DNA from: Paguma larvata
Lineage: Eukaryota; Chordata; Mammalia; Carnivora; Viverridae
Direction: 5' to 3'
DNA length: 64,000 bases
Assembly (NCBI GenBank): GCA_030068075.1
Contig: CM057843.1
Span: 10,682,001-10,746,000, forward strand
Position 1 is the first letter of the stretch; every line of letters begins with the position of its first letter. Position numbers and translations under genes: made by a program. The notes beneath the pieces are model-generated. The model made no database searches, was not told the DNA's origin, and saw nothing but the letters and a program-made list of their open reading frames with translations. Below, one piece after another: positions 35,570 to 46,214 of this stretch.

Positions 35570-36080
35570 GATGCGGTGGTGTTAAAATGGGTCCACACAT
35601 TTTTTGATACTTCCCTCCTCCAGAGGTGGAAGCTAATTCCCCTCCCCTTGAGTGCGGGCTGGTTGTGGACACTCGCTTCCAAGGAGTAGGACAAGGGGGA
35701 GAGGATGGTGTACAGTTTCACAGACGAGGTCGTAAAAGGTACTACAGCCTCGCTTCTCGATCACTCCCTCTGGGGGGAGTCAGCTGCAGTGCTTTGAGGA
35801 CATACATTCGAGCAGCCTCTGGAGAGGACCGTGCGACGAGGAGCGGGGCCTCCCGGCAGCAGCCTTGCGTGTGCACCCCGTTGGAAGCAGGTCCCCCAGC
35901 CCCGATCAGGCCTTCAGATGATGCAGCCCCTGCTTGTGTTCTGACCACAGCCACCTGAGAGACTCGGAGCTGGAACCGTACAGCAAGGCCACTTCTGAAT
36001 TCCCGAAACAAAGAAATTTGAAGTCCCTAAATTTTGGAGTCATTTGTCCCACAGCAGTAGAGAACTCACACACTTGACCT
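35570..36080 (+). repeat. Ancient LTR- or DNA-type repeat, family not named
   Basis: TTTTTTGATACTTCCCTCCT, AAGCTAATTCCCCTCCCCTT, GGTCGTAAAAGGTACTACAG and AAATTTTGGAGTCATTTGTC form the ordered landmarks of one old element with few gaps. Confidence 0.55.
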
Positions 36081-36559
36081 TCCGGCCAGAAGTGCTTCAC
36101 GCCTCCTCTGAGCCACTGTGGCACTGGTCATCTGTAACAGGACGCTGGAAGGCTTCATCTCATAATGAAGATCAGATATCCCGGAAAGTTCCTAGTACTT
36201 CTTCCAGTGTCTAGTCCATGCCTTGCAGGTGCTTCATGATTTGGGGCTAACCGGTTAAACAATACAAGGGCACTGTCTGAGAAGACACAAATATGCATGT
36301 TTTTTTCCCACAGAAGATTTTTTGATCGCCAGTTTGCACGGATAACAGAGTAAACCGGATAGGAGGGTCTTTCGGGAGAGCCTCGGTCTGTAATCCACAG
36401 AGCCACGGTTAGAGCCGGAAACGAATCGGCCTGACTCCGGGCGCTTTCTGTGTACTTGTGTCCCTGGATACCCGGTAGTGAGGACGAGGGAGGGGCCTGG
36501 GGCGGCGGCTGAGGGAAGCGAAGAAAGGCATGCCAGAGCTTCTGCTGTATGTCGAAGCC

Positions 36560-36823
36560 TTAAAAACTATTGCTGGGTAGCAAAAATCATTTATGATTGT
36601 TACAGAAAACTTAAAAGCTACTGCAAAGAAAAAAGGAAAGAAAATATCCTTAACCTATAACTTATTTTGGCATTTATCCTTCAAGCTCTTATTTTTTGCC
36701 TGGATGAGTGATGTGTGTGTGTACATGCAGACCTATCTACCTGTATTGATACCTATATACCCATGCATATCTATGCATTTTTTACCTGCATGTTGATATC
36801 TGTATGTATATATCATATAGGGG

Positions 36824-36863
<40 letters not shown>

Positions 36864-36936
36864 TTTTATACCTAATTGAAAAACAAAATGGGATCACATA
36901 AATTCCATTTGTGTCACTTAGTGGTGCATCTTGACT
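36560..36936 (-). mobile_element. Old LINE 3'-end-like relic with (CA)n
   Basis: AAACTTAAAAGCTACTGC.., AACAAAATGGGATCACATA and nearby text resemble an old L1 3' UTR. It contains a perfect (CA)n at 36826-36861. Confidence 0.45.
36826..36861. repeat. (CA)n microsatellite
   Basis: About 18 perfect CA units. Confidence 0.95.
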
Positions 36937-37000
36937 CTTTTTTTCTTATTAAATTTTTTAAATTTTATTTTAGAGGGCACAAATGGGGGAGAGGGGTAGA
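36937..37000 (-). mobile_element. CanSINE 3' fragment, antisense
   Basis: Only the T-rich tail and GAGGGCACAAATGGGGGAGA are present. The tRNA-like head is absent. Confidence 0.6.
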
Positions 37001-37221
37001 TATATGATTTGCAAATATTTCTCCTATTTTGTGAGGTTGTCTTTTCACTTAAGAGTGTCCATCGAAGCACAAAAGTTTTTAATTTTGGTGAAATTAAATG
37101 AAATCTACATTGTTGGGGTTTTGTTGTTGTTGTTGCTTGTGCTTTGGGTGTCATATCTAAGAATCCATTGCCGTATGCAGTGTCACAAAGACTCACTCTT
37201 ATGCTTTCTTCTAAGAGTTTT

Positions 37222-37250
37222 GCTTTATTAAAATTTTTTTAATGTTTATT

Positions 37251-37293
<43 letters not shown>

Positions 37294-37454
37294 TGTGAGT
37301 GGGGAAGGAGCAGAGGGAAAGAGGGAGACACAGAATCTGAAGCAGGCTCCAGGCTCTGAGCTGTCGGCACAGAGCCTGACACGGGGCTTGAACCCATGGG
37401 CCGTGAGATCATGACCTGAGCCGAAGTCGGACACTCAACTGACCAGGCCGTCCC
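37222..37454 (-). mobile_element. CanSINE, antisense, nested in L1
   Basis: Contains an extended (GA)n at 37254-37290, GCTCCAGGCTCTGAGCTGTC and GATCATGACCTGAGCC. The head is diverged (GACCAGGCCGTCCC). Perfect 16-bp duplication TTCTTCTAAGAGTTTT at 37206-37221 and 37455-37470. Confidence 0.94.
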
Positions 37455-38512
37455 TTCTTCTAAGAGTTTTATAATTTTAGCTCTTACATTTAGGATGTTG
37501 ATTCGTTTTCAGTTCATTTTTGTAGATGGTATGATCTAAGGGTACAACCTCATTATCTTGCACATGGCTATCCAGTTTTCCCAACATGATTTGTTGAAAA
37601 GACCCATCGAATAGTCTTGGGGCCCTTGTTGAAGACCGATTGCCATAGATGCATGGATTTGTTTCTGAGCTGTAACTTTTATTCCATGGACATGTACGTC
37701 TATCCTGTGTCAGGACCACACGGTCTTGATTGCTTTTGCTTTGCAGTAAGTTTGAAATTGGGAAGTATGAGTCTTCTAACTTTCTTCTTTTGGCTGTTCT
37801 GGGCCCCTTGAATTTCAGTGTCAATTTTAGGATCACTTTTTAATTTCTACGAAGGATTCAGCTAGGATTTTGATAGAGATTGCATTGAATCTAGATCAGT
37901 TTGGAGGGTATAGCTCTCTTGGTCATACCAACCCTTCTAGTTGTGATCATGGGATTTATCTCCATTTGTTTATAACTTCTTTAATTTCTATCATCGATGT
38001 ATTGTGCTTTTTCAGAGTGTAAGTTTTTCATTTGTTAAAGTTACATCTAAGTATTTTATTCTCTTTGATGCTATTATAATTGGAATTCCTAATTTTATTT
38101 TCATTCTCCATTGATCTGTATGTAGCAAAACGATTTATTTTTCTATGTTGATCTCGTGTCCTGCATCCTGAACTCATTTATTTTATTGTTTTTAATAGGT
38201 TTTGTTTAGCAAATTCCTTATTTCTCTATATAAGATCCTGTGACTAGAGAGTTTCGCTTCTTTCTTTCCAGTTTGGATGCCTTTTATATAGTTTTTTTTT
38301 GGTGTTTCTTTCTTTTACTTAACTGTGCACTTACTGTGCTGGGACATCTAGCACAATGATAAACAGAAATGATGACAGCAGATATTGTGGTCTTATTCCT
38401 TCTTTTATGGACAAAGTATTTAGTTTCCCATTATCAGGAATATTATTACCTGTGATTTTTTTTTCTTGTAAATGCCCTTTATCACGTTGGGGAATTCCCT
38501 TCTATCTAGTTT

Positions 38513-38540
38513 GGGGTGTGTGTGTGTGTGTGTGTGTGTT
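38513..38540. repeat. (GT)n microsatellite
   Basis: About 13 GT units inside the antisense L1. Confidence 0.92.
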
Positions 38541-40602
38541 TTAATTTTAATCAAGAAAGCGTTTTGAATTTTGTCAAATGCTTTCTTTATGTCTTTTGAG
38601 TTGTTAATATGTTTTCGTTTTTATTCTATTCCTCTGGTTTTTGTATTCATTGGTTTTTGGGTATTAAACCAACTTTGCACTACTGGAATAAGTCTCACCC
38701 AGTCATGATGTAGAATTCTTTTTATAAGGTGCCGGTTTCGGTTTGCTAGTATTTTTGAGAATTTTTGTGTCTGTGTTCATGAGCAGTATTGGTCTGTAGT
38801 TTTCTTTGATGACTTTGGTTTTGGTGTCGGGGTAATACTAGCCTCCTAGAATAAGTTGGGAGGTGTCCCTCTCCCGTTTTAGGAGTCTCTGAGGAATTCG
38901 TATTAACTCTTCTTTAATGGCAGGATTTGCAGCTGAAGCCATCTGGCCCTGGGCTTTTCTTTGTGCAGCTTTTTGATTACTAATTCAATTTCTTCATTTA
39001 CGACAGATATTTTTAGATTTGCCATTTCTTTGAGTCAGTTTGGGTAGTTTGTGTATGGCTCGGAATTGGCCATTTCATCCAAGTTAGTTAACGTATTGAT
39101 GCCTAGCGTTCGTGGTGTCGGAACGTAGCTCATCGTAACCGAACAGCGGTGCGGGGACCCTCCATCCTCGCGTTCCCGCGGACGCGGGTTCGCAGCACGG
39201 ATTCCTAGAAGAGGAATCGCTGGATCAGAAGTCTGTGCGTGCGAATGATGGTGGTCTCTGCCCTTGCTCTTCCTGCTCATCTTTCTAGCCTTGCTGATTT
39301 GTATAAATGCTTTCTGTCCGGGGATCTTGGTCTCCTGGAGGTTGGAGCTAGTAAGGACGCACGGAGTCAGTGGGGAGGATGGGTTCGGGAGTTGTGTGTT
39401 TGACGGCTCCTTCTGGTCAGGGGTGCTGACGTGGGTGCCTGAGCCCTGTCCTCCCCTGTGTGTATTCCCAAGTGGGGTTTCCAGACCCTGGAGTCCGAAC
39501 TGCTGGTGGGTCAGAGACCGTTGCCTCTGACAGGCCAACTTTGGTCTGGGACAGGTCATTTGAAGTCAGGTGACTCCTCGAGGGTCCTTCCCGTGGTGGT
39601 TCTCTCTGGGGATTCTGAGGGCAGGGGGGCTCCGGCGAGTCCGTCCCATTGGTGCCCGGGGAGGAAGGGAGGGATGCCCTACCTCTGCATGAAGGAATGA
39701 CGAGACATCCTCGTGTTTCATTATCACTGCTTTCTTTTCTTTCCCGTTCATCTGAGGACTGTGTTCTGGGTGCTCATTAACTCACGGCTTGCCGGTGCCC
39801 CGAGGTGGGCAGTGTGTTGTGACAAGACAGTGTAGCTATTTTTATGGAGGGGAAGCTGCTGAGAGCTCTCTGCGTGCGTTTAGTTAGGGCAGCGCTTTTA
39901 GCCCCTCCCCCCCTATTTCCGCTTCCTGTTTCTCCTGTTTGCCTTTACCTGGAATTTACAAGGGTGGCACCAAAGCGGGTTAAAGATCTGGATTTACGTA
40001 GGTTGAGATTTTTAAATAATCTATTATTTTAGATAATAGGTGCTTTTCAGGCTTTGAGCATAAGCTCTAGGGTCCCCAAGAGGTGCTTTGGGGGCAGGGG
40101 ACGGGGGAGGCACCTTAGAAGCTCAAGCCCCCATGGCAGCCGGTTTGCTGTGTCGGAGTTTCCAGCAAGATTTTGTGTGAGGATCCGGGAGGGCCGTGTT
40201 GTCACAAAAGTTGGGAAACTACTCGTGTTGGACTCCTTGGCCCCACTGTTGGGTTGCAAACATCACAAACATGACTCCTTCTGGAGGCTGCACCCCGGGG
40301 CTGACAGGTGCTTCAGGGAACTTGGCTTTTCCCAGGGGCCCCACAGGCTCCTCTCTCCTGACAGAGACTGAGTGGCTGCTCTCCCCAGGGCCATTTGCCA
40401 GCCTGGGCCTGTTTCGTTTTTTCTTTTGTTGTATGGGGTATTCTGGCCCTCCAGCCCTGCAAAGGCAAAATCAAATTACCTTCTCTCTTGATTCAAATGA
40501 CTCTAGTCCCCCGGGAAGCCCTGGGCTAAGTGTGCAGACCCGTCGGCGAGGAGGCTTTCTCAGCAGACCTCCTGACTGATGTATCTTCTTTGTGTCTTTC
40601 AG

Positions 40603-40638
40603 TCGGCGGAGTTCTTCGAGATGCTGGAGAAAATGCAG
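40603..40638 (+). CDS. RAP1GAP2: RAP1GAP2 exon B: first half of GoLoco-like motif
   Basis: This 36-nt exon encodes SAEFFEMLEKMQ, about residues 56-67. The acceptor is TGTGTCTTTCAG and the donor CAG/GTGAGC, with phase 0 at both ends. The FFEML..MQ pattern matches the hydrophobic N-terminal half of GoLoco motifs, which bind Galpha-i-type subunits in other proteins. RAP1GAP has a near-identical EMIEKMQ segment. The exon is short enough to depend on splicing enhancers, and the preceding intron is about 39.8 kb. Because it is symmetric, skipping it would keep the frame. Confidence 0.95.
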
Positions 40639-41049
40639 GTGAGCCTCCCCAAAGCGGGGAAGCCGAGCTGCGGGTGGCATTTGTGCCGCAGTGACCTTGG
40701 GGGATACGACACCAGGCAGCACTGGGGAGCCTTGGAGGGAAGGGAAGATGAGAGAGAGCTCACATGCTGAGCAGCAGGAGGATTCTGGGAAGCTCCTGCC
40801 CGAAGACAGAAACCAGAACCTCTCCGGCAGAGCAGATGCTGATACCTAACCTCACAGATGTGGGGAGGGCTTGAAAGGGTCCATTGTTCCTGGGATGAGT
40901 TGGGAAGAAAGTCAGAAAAAGAAAGCCCCTTCCTAGGGGCGCATCTTGAATCCAGGAGGCAGAGCCGAGGGCGAGAGACCCACCCGAGGTCGAACCCTGC
41001 ACCTAACACTCCCTAGCACGAGTTCCTTCTTTTTTCTGAGCCCCCCGGC

Positions 41050-41960
41050 TCCCGTTTTCTGTCTGTTCACAGTGCCGTTTTCACCTCTCTCTGACACCAA
41101 ATGTGTGGTTGTTTTTCCCCCACCAAACAATTCTGTGACGCCAGCTGGGTGTCCTGCAGTTTAGCTCCATTCTGACACTGTCTCCCAGAGAGAGCGTCAC
41201 ATTCCAGGGGTACGGCTCCGCCCTGCAGGCTTGCCCCCTCCCCACTTCAGATGCCGGCCACGAGTCTGTTGTCCCCTGTGCTTCTGACCAACAGGCTGTA
41301 TAAATATGAGGGTCCCATGATCCCCTGCTCCGGTTCTGTTAATTTGCTAGAGTGGCTCAGAGAACTCAGAACAGTTTACTTACTAGATTATCGATTTATC
41401 GTAAAGGGATATAACTCAGAAACAGCCAGGTGGGAGAGTCACAGAGGGCAGAGTGTGTGGGAAGGCGGGAAGAGCTTCCGTGTCCTCTGGATGTGTCGCT
41501 CTCCCAGCATGGCCATGTACTCACCGACCCGGAAGCTCTCGGACCCATCATTTGGCTTTTTATAGAGGCTTCGTTACATAGGCATGATTCGATTAAACCA
41601 TTGGCCACTGGAGATTGACTCAACCTCCAGCCCCTCTCCCCTCCCTTGAGGATGGAGGGGTGGAACTGAAGGTTCGGATGGAGCCTCTATAGTGGTTGGT
41701 TCCTGTGGCAACCAGCTCCATCCTTAGGGGTGTCCCCAAAGGGACCTCATTAATAAACTTATGACTCACCTTCTGGCTTTCACCTTGATGGCTCTGGAGC
41801 TGTTTCAGGAACCCAGGACAAAAGACCAAATATGTAACAAAAGATGCTCCCAAACACTCCCACTGCTCTTGTCACTTAGATTCAACAGGTTTTAGGAGTT
41901 TTGTGCCAGGGATGGGTGAAGACCGAAATGTTTATAATTATAAATCATGCCACAGCCATT
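41050..41960. repeat. Ancient LTR-like repeat, family not named
   Basis: TTGCTAGAGTGGCTCAGAGA, ATTAAACCATTGGCCACTGG, CTCCAGCCCCTCTCCCCTCC and TTTTAGGAGTTTTGTGCCAG are in the order expected of one old dispersed element. It has no coding capacity. Confidence 0.55.
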
Positions 41961-42210
41961 AGAAATCCTAATAGAAATACGCACTCACACGGTTGTTGGG
42001 GTGAAATGAAATAATATATGTAAATACTTGATAAGCATTGCATAAAAATCAGTGTTCAAAATGGATTTGGGGGGCCTTTATAATTACTCCTCACCAAGGG
42101 GCCAGGGCTCACAGGTGAGAACTGGTGCCCTGGGGAATATGGGGGGGGAAGCCTAGAACATGTAACTGATACGGGGGGGGGAAGGAGATGCTGCCAATAC
42201 CACATGTATT

Positions 42211-42438
42211 TAAAAATTAAAAAAAAATTTTAATGTTTAATTTATTTTTGAGAGAGAGAAAGAGAGACAGAGCATGAGCAGGGGAGGGGCAGAGAGGGAA
42301 GCAGACACAGAATCCGAAGCAGGCTCCAGGCTCTGAGCCGTCAGCACAGAGCCCGATGCGGGGCTCGAACTCACAGACTGCGAGATCGTGACCTGAGCCG
42401 AAGTCAGACGCTCAACCGACTGTGCCACCCAGGCGCCC
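42211..42438 (-). mobile_element. CanSINE, antisense, first of adjacent pair
   Basis: AATTTATTTTTGAGAGAGAG tail side, GCTCCAGGCTCTGAGCCGTC, GATCGTGACCTGAGCC and head GCCACCCAGGCGCCCC. It abuts a second copy in the same orientation. Confidence 0.92.
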
Positions 42439-42647
42439 CTAAAATTAAAAAAAAATGTTTATCTTTGAGAGAGAGCACAAGTAGGGGAGGGGCAGAGAGA
42501 GGGCGACAGAGGATCCGAAGTGGGCTCTGTGCTGACAGCAGAGTCTGGACCCTGGACCATGTGGGGCTTAGAACTCACAAATGAGCCATGAGATCACGAC
42601 CTGAGCCAAAGTCGGATGCTTAACCGACTGAGCCACCCGGGCGCCCC
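42439..42647 (-). mobile_element. CanSINE, antisense, second of adjacent pair
   Basis: Starts AAAATTAAAAAAAAATG, contains GATCACGACCTGAGCC and ends GAGCCACCCGGGCGCCCC. The body differs from its neighbour, so it is a separate insertion, probably into the neighbour's tail, rather than a duplication. Confidence 0.9.
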
Positions 42648-42659
42648 AGTAGCACGTGT

Positions 42660-42845
42660 GTGTGAAGCACTTTTCTCGGCTCAGACAGTAACAAGTGCTA
42701 GCTCGTTTCTTCCTGATAAAGGCCCCAGGAAGCAGTGATATTTTTATCATTATCCCCATTTCACAGGTGAGAAAACTGAGGCCCAGAGATCTTACTTAAA
42801 GCACTCGAGGGTTGTGGCTAGTAAGGAAGGAGCTCCAGAGCCAGA
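42660..42845 (-). mobile_element. MIR relic, antisense
   Basis: ATTATCCCCATTTCACAGGT followed by GAGAAAACTGAGGCCCAGAG and GTGGCTAGTAAGGAAGGAGC. Confidence 0.82.
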
Positions 42846-43944
42846 GGCTTAGCCGTGTTATGATGCCTTCTGCCCACAGTAGATGCCACAGACTCCAGGG
42901 AGGAAGATGCCGTGGTAATGGAGCGGAGGCTCTAGAGGAGAGGCAGTTAGGGTGCTGCTGCGGTCATGCGATGCAGAAGGTGCTTATGGAAAGCCAGGTC
43001 TCCCTAATGACGGGGAAGGGGAGGGACCGTTTGAGGGAACAATGTCGCTCATGGTTGTGTCATTATCAGCTGCAAGCTATTGAGATCCTCCTCTGTGCCC
43101 AGCCGTGTGCGGACTGCAGACTAATTTCGTGTACATTTAAGGAGCTTCCAGATGGCCCGCGCCTTGACGGAGTCAGGGGCGGAGGCCGTGAGGCATCACG
43201 TGCTCTGCTGCCTGCAGGGAAGCTGGGATCTTCACCAGGGCCCGTGAAGTCTTGGCGCTCTGGGAAGCCGGCAGGGATTTGCAGCTCACCCTGCCTCCCC
43301 TTGTGCGTTCTCACAATCCGCCCATCCGTCCCTCACCCCCAGCCGGAGACCCCCCGCCTCCCCCGCAGAGGGCTCTCTGAGCACAGAATTCAGCCTCGCC
43401 TAAGTGGCCACCTGCTGGTCTGTCTGGTCTGTTTCCAGGCCGCTGGCTTGACTTCTCAGCTAGATGGGGACCCTCTTGAGGGCAGGGGTCTGGTTTTTAT
43501 GCTCCCTCTGTATGTTCGTGGCAGCAGACACCCAAGGGTTTGCCTCCTCCATCTCCGCTGAGACTGCCGGGGGCTGAAATCAAACTTCCTGGGGTTTAGG
43601 TCCCTGCCGAGTGCTCGCTGGGCCCTGGCCTCCAAGGGGCCCGCAGTTTCCAGCTCGTCTGTATGCGCAAAACTCGCATATGGGGAAATAGTGGGAGCGA
43701 AGCAGGTGGCGTGGCGTGGCCAGATCCTGGCCTTGGGCGTGGGTGCCGCCTCTTCTCACGCTGTGGTTGTGGAGACTGGCTTTCTGAGCAGTCAAGTGCC
43801 CAGGACACTCTGCGAGTCGTGGAGGGCTGAAACTCGGATCTGGGACTCCTGACCCCCCCACCCCCCACCAGAGAGCGGAGGCATTGGAAGAAGGGCACAA
43901 TCCCTCTGAAGCAACCGAGACTGAGTACACAAGCTTTAGGTCCA

Positions 43945-44080
43945 TTTTGTCCTGGGTTCAAATTCTAACCGTAGCGCTGTGTAGCTGAGTGCCCTTGGTC
44001 AAGTCACTCTACCTGTCCGGTTCTTGATTTCTTCATGGTGGAAAAGAAGGGCGGGCTAATCATAATACTGATCGCAAAGG
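43945..44080 (+). mobile_element. MIR relic, sense
   Basis: CCTGGGTTCAAATTCTAACC and CCTTGGTCAAGTCACTCTAC. Confidence 0.75.
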
Positions 44081-44459
44081 CAGAGACACGGAAGGGAGAG
44101 GAGAAGGCCCAGAACTGCATGATGGCTCTGTAGTCAGAGAGGGGAGGAGTGGGAAGGAGGTTTGCTTTCCTGCCCAGGGGCTGTTCCCAGGTGAGGGTGA
44201 CTAATGCAGGACAAAGAAAACAAACTTCTGACCTCACCCCCCTCCCCATCTGCCCAGTCGGCCTCCCTGGACAGGGTCTGCAGGGCCACCCAGGTGGTTT
44301 TCTCCCTGTGCGGGGAGAGGAGCACCTGTCCAGTGGGAGGGGTCCTCCCACACTCTCCTGAACAATGCTGCCAGGTGACTCAGCCCGGAGAAGTCCGGAG
44401 AAGCCGAAGTCTAAATCCAGCCAGTGAGCAGGAGCCCTGGGCTCCAAGGCCTATGGGAT

Positions 44460-44600
44460 ATGATCATGCGCTTGGACAGACAGCCTGGCTTCCAATCCAG
44501 GCCCTGCCAACTCACTAGCTGCACAGCAGCAGAAGCAGCCTCCTCCCTGTGCCTCAGTTTCCCTGTGGTATAAAGATGCTGAGGGCTTCAAAGGAGATGG
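44460..44600 (+). mobile_element. MIR relic, sense
   Basis: AGCCTGGCTTCCAATCCAGG and CCTGTGCCTCAGTTTCCCTG. Confidence 0.75.
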
Positions 44601-45049
44601 CCGTGGGAGAGCGCTGAGGAAGCTTAAAAGCCCCACGTGTTATGTTATGGTTAGGATGGTCTTCTCTCCAGAGGGGGCCTGTCTCTCCTAGTTACCCTAC
44701 CTTCTCATACCCTCATTTAATTTAGTCAAGCAGTCTCATTTAACTGTGTGCCCTGCTCTTGAAAAAACCCGGTGAAGTCAGATCTCGACCATAGGACCAC
44801 CAGACAATGTGAGCTTCCCAGAAATGAATGAGCACCAGGCTCCCTGCCTGTCACCTGTGGGTCTGTCCCCCAAGGAGGGAGGGCAGCTGTGGTGGCGCCG
44901 GGCCCAGAGTGCCAGCTTTGCCACCCTTTAGACGTGGGTTCCCATCCTTGCCCCATACCCGCTGGTTCTGAGAGCCCGGCAGAGAGCTTTCGGCGCCGGC
45001 GTGATACTGCCGCCTGGGAGTGATGGTGATAATTGGCGATAGCCAAACC

Positions 45050-45250
45050 AGTCGCTCTTTTAAGGGCTTACCCAACGTCATCAATGTTTGACCTTTACCG
45101 CAGCAGCAGCTGCTCTTACCGCTCGGGTTTTACAGCTGGGAATGCTGTGCCACAGAGGTTTTGTGACTTGCCCAAGGTCCTAAGTGGCAGTATTGGGATT
45201 TGAACCCTGGTGCTCTGGCTTGAGTCTATGCTCTTAGTGGCCCGCCCTAC
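45050..45250 (-). mobile_element. MIR relic, antisense
   Basis: GTGACTTGCCCAAGGTCCTA, AGTGGCAGTATTGGGATTTG and AACCCTGGTGCTCTGGCTTG. Confidence 0.82.
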
Positions 45251-45445
45251 TGCCTTACTCGGAGCTGCTGTGGGGACCGAGTGTCACAAGGTGTGTGATG
45301 CGTAAGGACCCGGTGCACGTCAGCTGTTGCTGTTATTACTGGTCCCATCGAGGCAGGTGCTTGCGAATCTCAAGCGAAACCTCCATTTGGCCCCTTTTTT
45401 GTGACCTTTGCTTTGTCATAAATCCTCTTTTCCTTCTTTCCATAG

Positions 45446-45490
45446 GGGATCAAGCTTGAAGAGCAGAAGCCTGGACCCCAGAAGAACAAG
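45446..45490 (+). CDS. RAP1GAP2: RAP1GAP2 exon C: second half of GoLoco-like motif
   Basis: The 45-nt exon encodes GIKLEEQKPGPQKNK, about residues 68-82. The acceptor is TTCTTTCCATAG and the donor AAG/GTGAGC, phase 0-0. Together with exon B it gives the spacing of a GoLoco motif. The canonical acidic-Gln-Arg triad reads E-Q-K here, whereas RAP1GAP has E-Q-R. The Arg normally contacts nucleotide on Galpha, so binding may be weak or absent. I recall human isoforms of about 730 and 715 residues; a 15-residue difference equals this exon, which would make it a cassette. That link is inference. Confidence 0.95.
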
Positions 45491-46181
45491 GTGAGCTGTG
45501 TGGATGAGGGGGCAGCCCTGGGGCCCGACGGGGACTGCCAGCATGCTGGGGTCTGCTGCCTTCCACCCGACTTCCTCCAAGAGCTACTTAAGTGTCTATG
45601 CCCATGTTGACTGGTGCACAGCGGGCAGTAAGGGGGCCCTAGCTCGATGCCCTTAGGGCAGCTTTAGAGGCGGCGGGGATGGAGGCTTTCAGCGAGACCT
45701 ACGGCTTGTGGCTCAGCCTAGTTCTTCTGTACCTGCTCCTGCAAAAGAACCGCACACGGCATTTAGGGGTCTCAGGCGCCGGGCTCCGGTGGTCCGCAGC
45801 TCTCTGCTGCAGTTTCCTTTCCCAAGGCCCAGAGGTGCAGCCCGTCACTTGGAGGTCAGCTCCCGGGGTGGAATCAGGGGCCGTCTTCCGGTTATCGCCT
45901 TCATGCCTGAGGGGTGAAAGTTTCGAAGTTCAGAGCCTTTGTGCCCTGCGCCTTCAGCGAGCCCGGTTTGCGCTCAGGTTCTGTCGATTTGGGGGAGCCA
46001 GGTCCCAGAGCTGCCCCCCTGCTGTTCTTCATCTGGGCTTCCCTGTGACGCTCTCAAAGCTCTCGCGCGGCCTGCCAGGCAGCCTGCACCCCCGGGCCCG
46101 GGAGAGGGGGAATGGAAACAGCCGTGACACTTCACGGGCACTGCCCGGGCTGACGGTCGCCTTGTCTGGTTTGTCTCGCAG
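45491..46181 (+). other. RAP1GAP2: Intron C-D (691 bp)
   Basis: A short GC-rich intron between GTGAGC and CTCGCAG. I see no repeat. The open frames of 179 and 69 codons overlapping it run through the splice sites and are not supported as coding. Confidence 0.85.
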
Positions 46182-46214
46182 GATGACTATATCCCGTATC
46201 CCAGCATCGATGAG
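46182..46214 (+). CDS. RAP1GAP2: RAP1GAP2 exon D: DDYIPYPSIDE linker
   Basis: A 33-nt exon encoding DDYIPYPSIDE, about residues 83-93. The acceptor is GTCTCGCAG and the donor GAG/GTAGGA, phase 0-0. The equivalent RAP1GAP stretch (DYIPYPSVHE) marks the start of the crystallised Rap-GAP fragment, so this exon begins the folded GAP module. It is only 33 nt, the shortest exon in the window, and the GTAGGA donor is slightly weaker than its neighbours. Confidence 0.95.

Larger units (their letters stand above)
36990..39105 (-). mobile_element. L1 3' region, antisense, split by a SINE
   Basis: Reverse-complement L1: GAAGCACAAAAGTTTTTAAT, CAACATGATTTGTTGAAAAG, GTATTTTATTCTCTTTGATG and TTTTGGGTATTAAACCAACT. 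It runs from 3' UTR into ORF2 and is interrupted by the SINE at 37222-37454. It contains a (GT)n run near 38513-38540. Confidence 0.82.
819..40602 (+). other. RAP1GAP2: Large intron A-B (39.8 kb)
   Basis: It joins GTAAGA at 819 to TTTCAG at 40602. Roughly the first 25 kb is moderately GC-rich, with MIR, hAT and CanSINE relics and long stretches without recognisable repeats. From about 27.4 to 39.1 kb it is mainly L1 in both orientations with nested SINEs. Long open frames inside it (for example 11586-12200, 25523-26149 and 25466-26110) lack family resemblance, overlap on opposite strands and look like chance. The intron probably also holds regulatory DNA, since first introns of large genes often do. 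A CpG-rich patch at 19790-20180 is the best visible candidate. Confidence 0.85.
40639..45445 (+). other. RAP1GAP2: Intron B-C (4.8 kb)
   Basis: It contains an ancient LTR-like or other dispersed repeat (about 41050-41960), two adjacent antisense CanSINEs (42211-42647) and MIR relics. The 249-codon open frame at 42812-43561 starts inside a MIR relic, has no recognisable domain and is treated as chance. Confidence 0.8.

Noticed and set aside
41050..41960. Retroviral gene remnants
   Set aside because: Only non-coding LTR-like landmarks are visible. No coding similarity was recognised.
42812..43561. 249-codon open frame on the + strand
   Set aside because: Begins within a MIR relic, has no recognisable domain, and lies in a GC-rich intron where long chance frames are expected.
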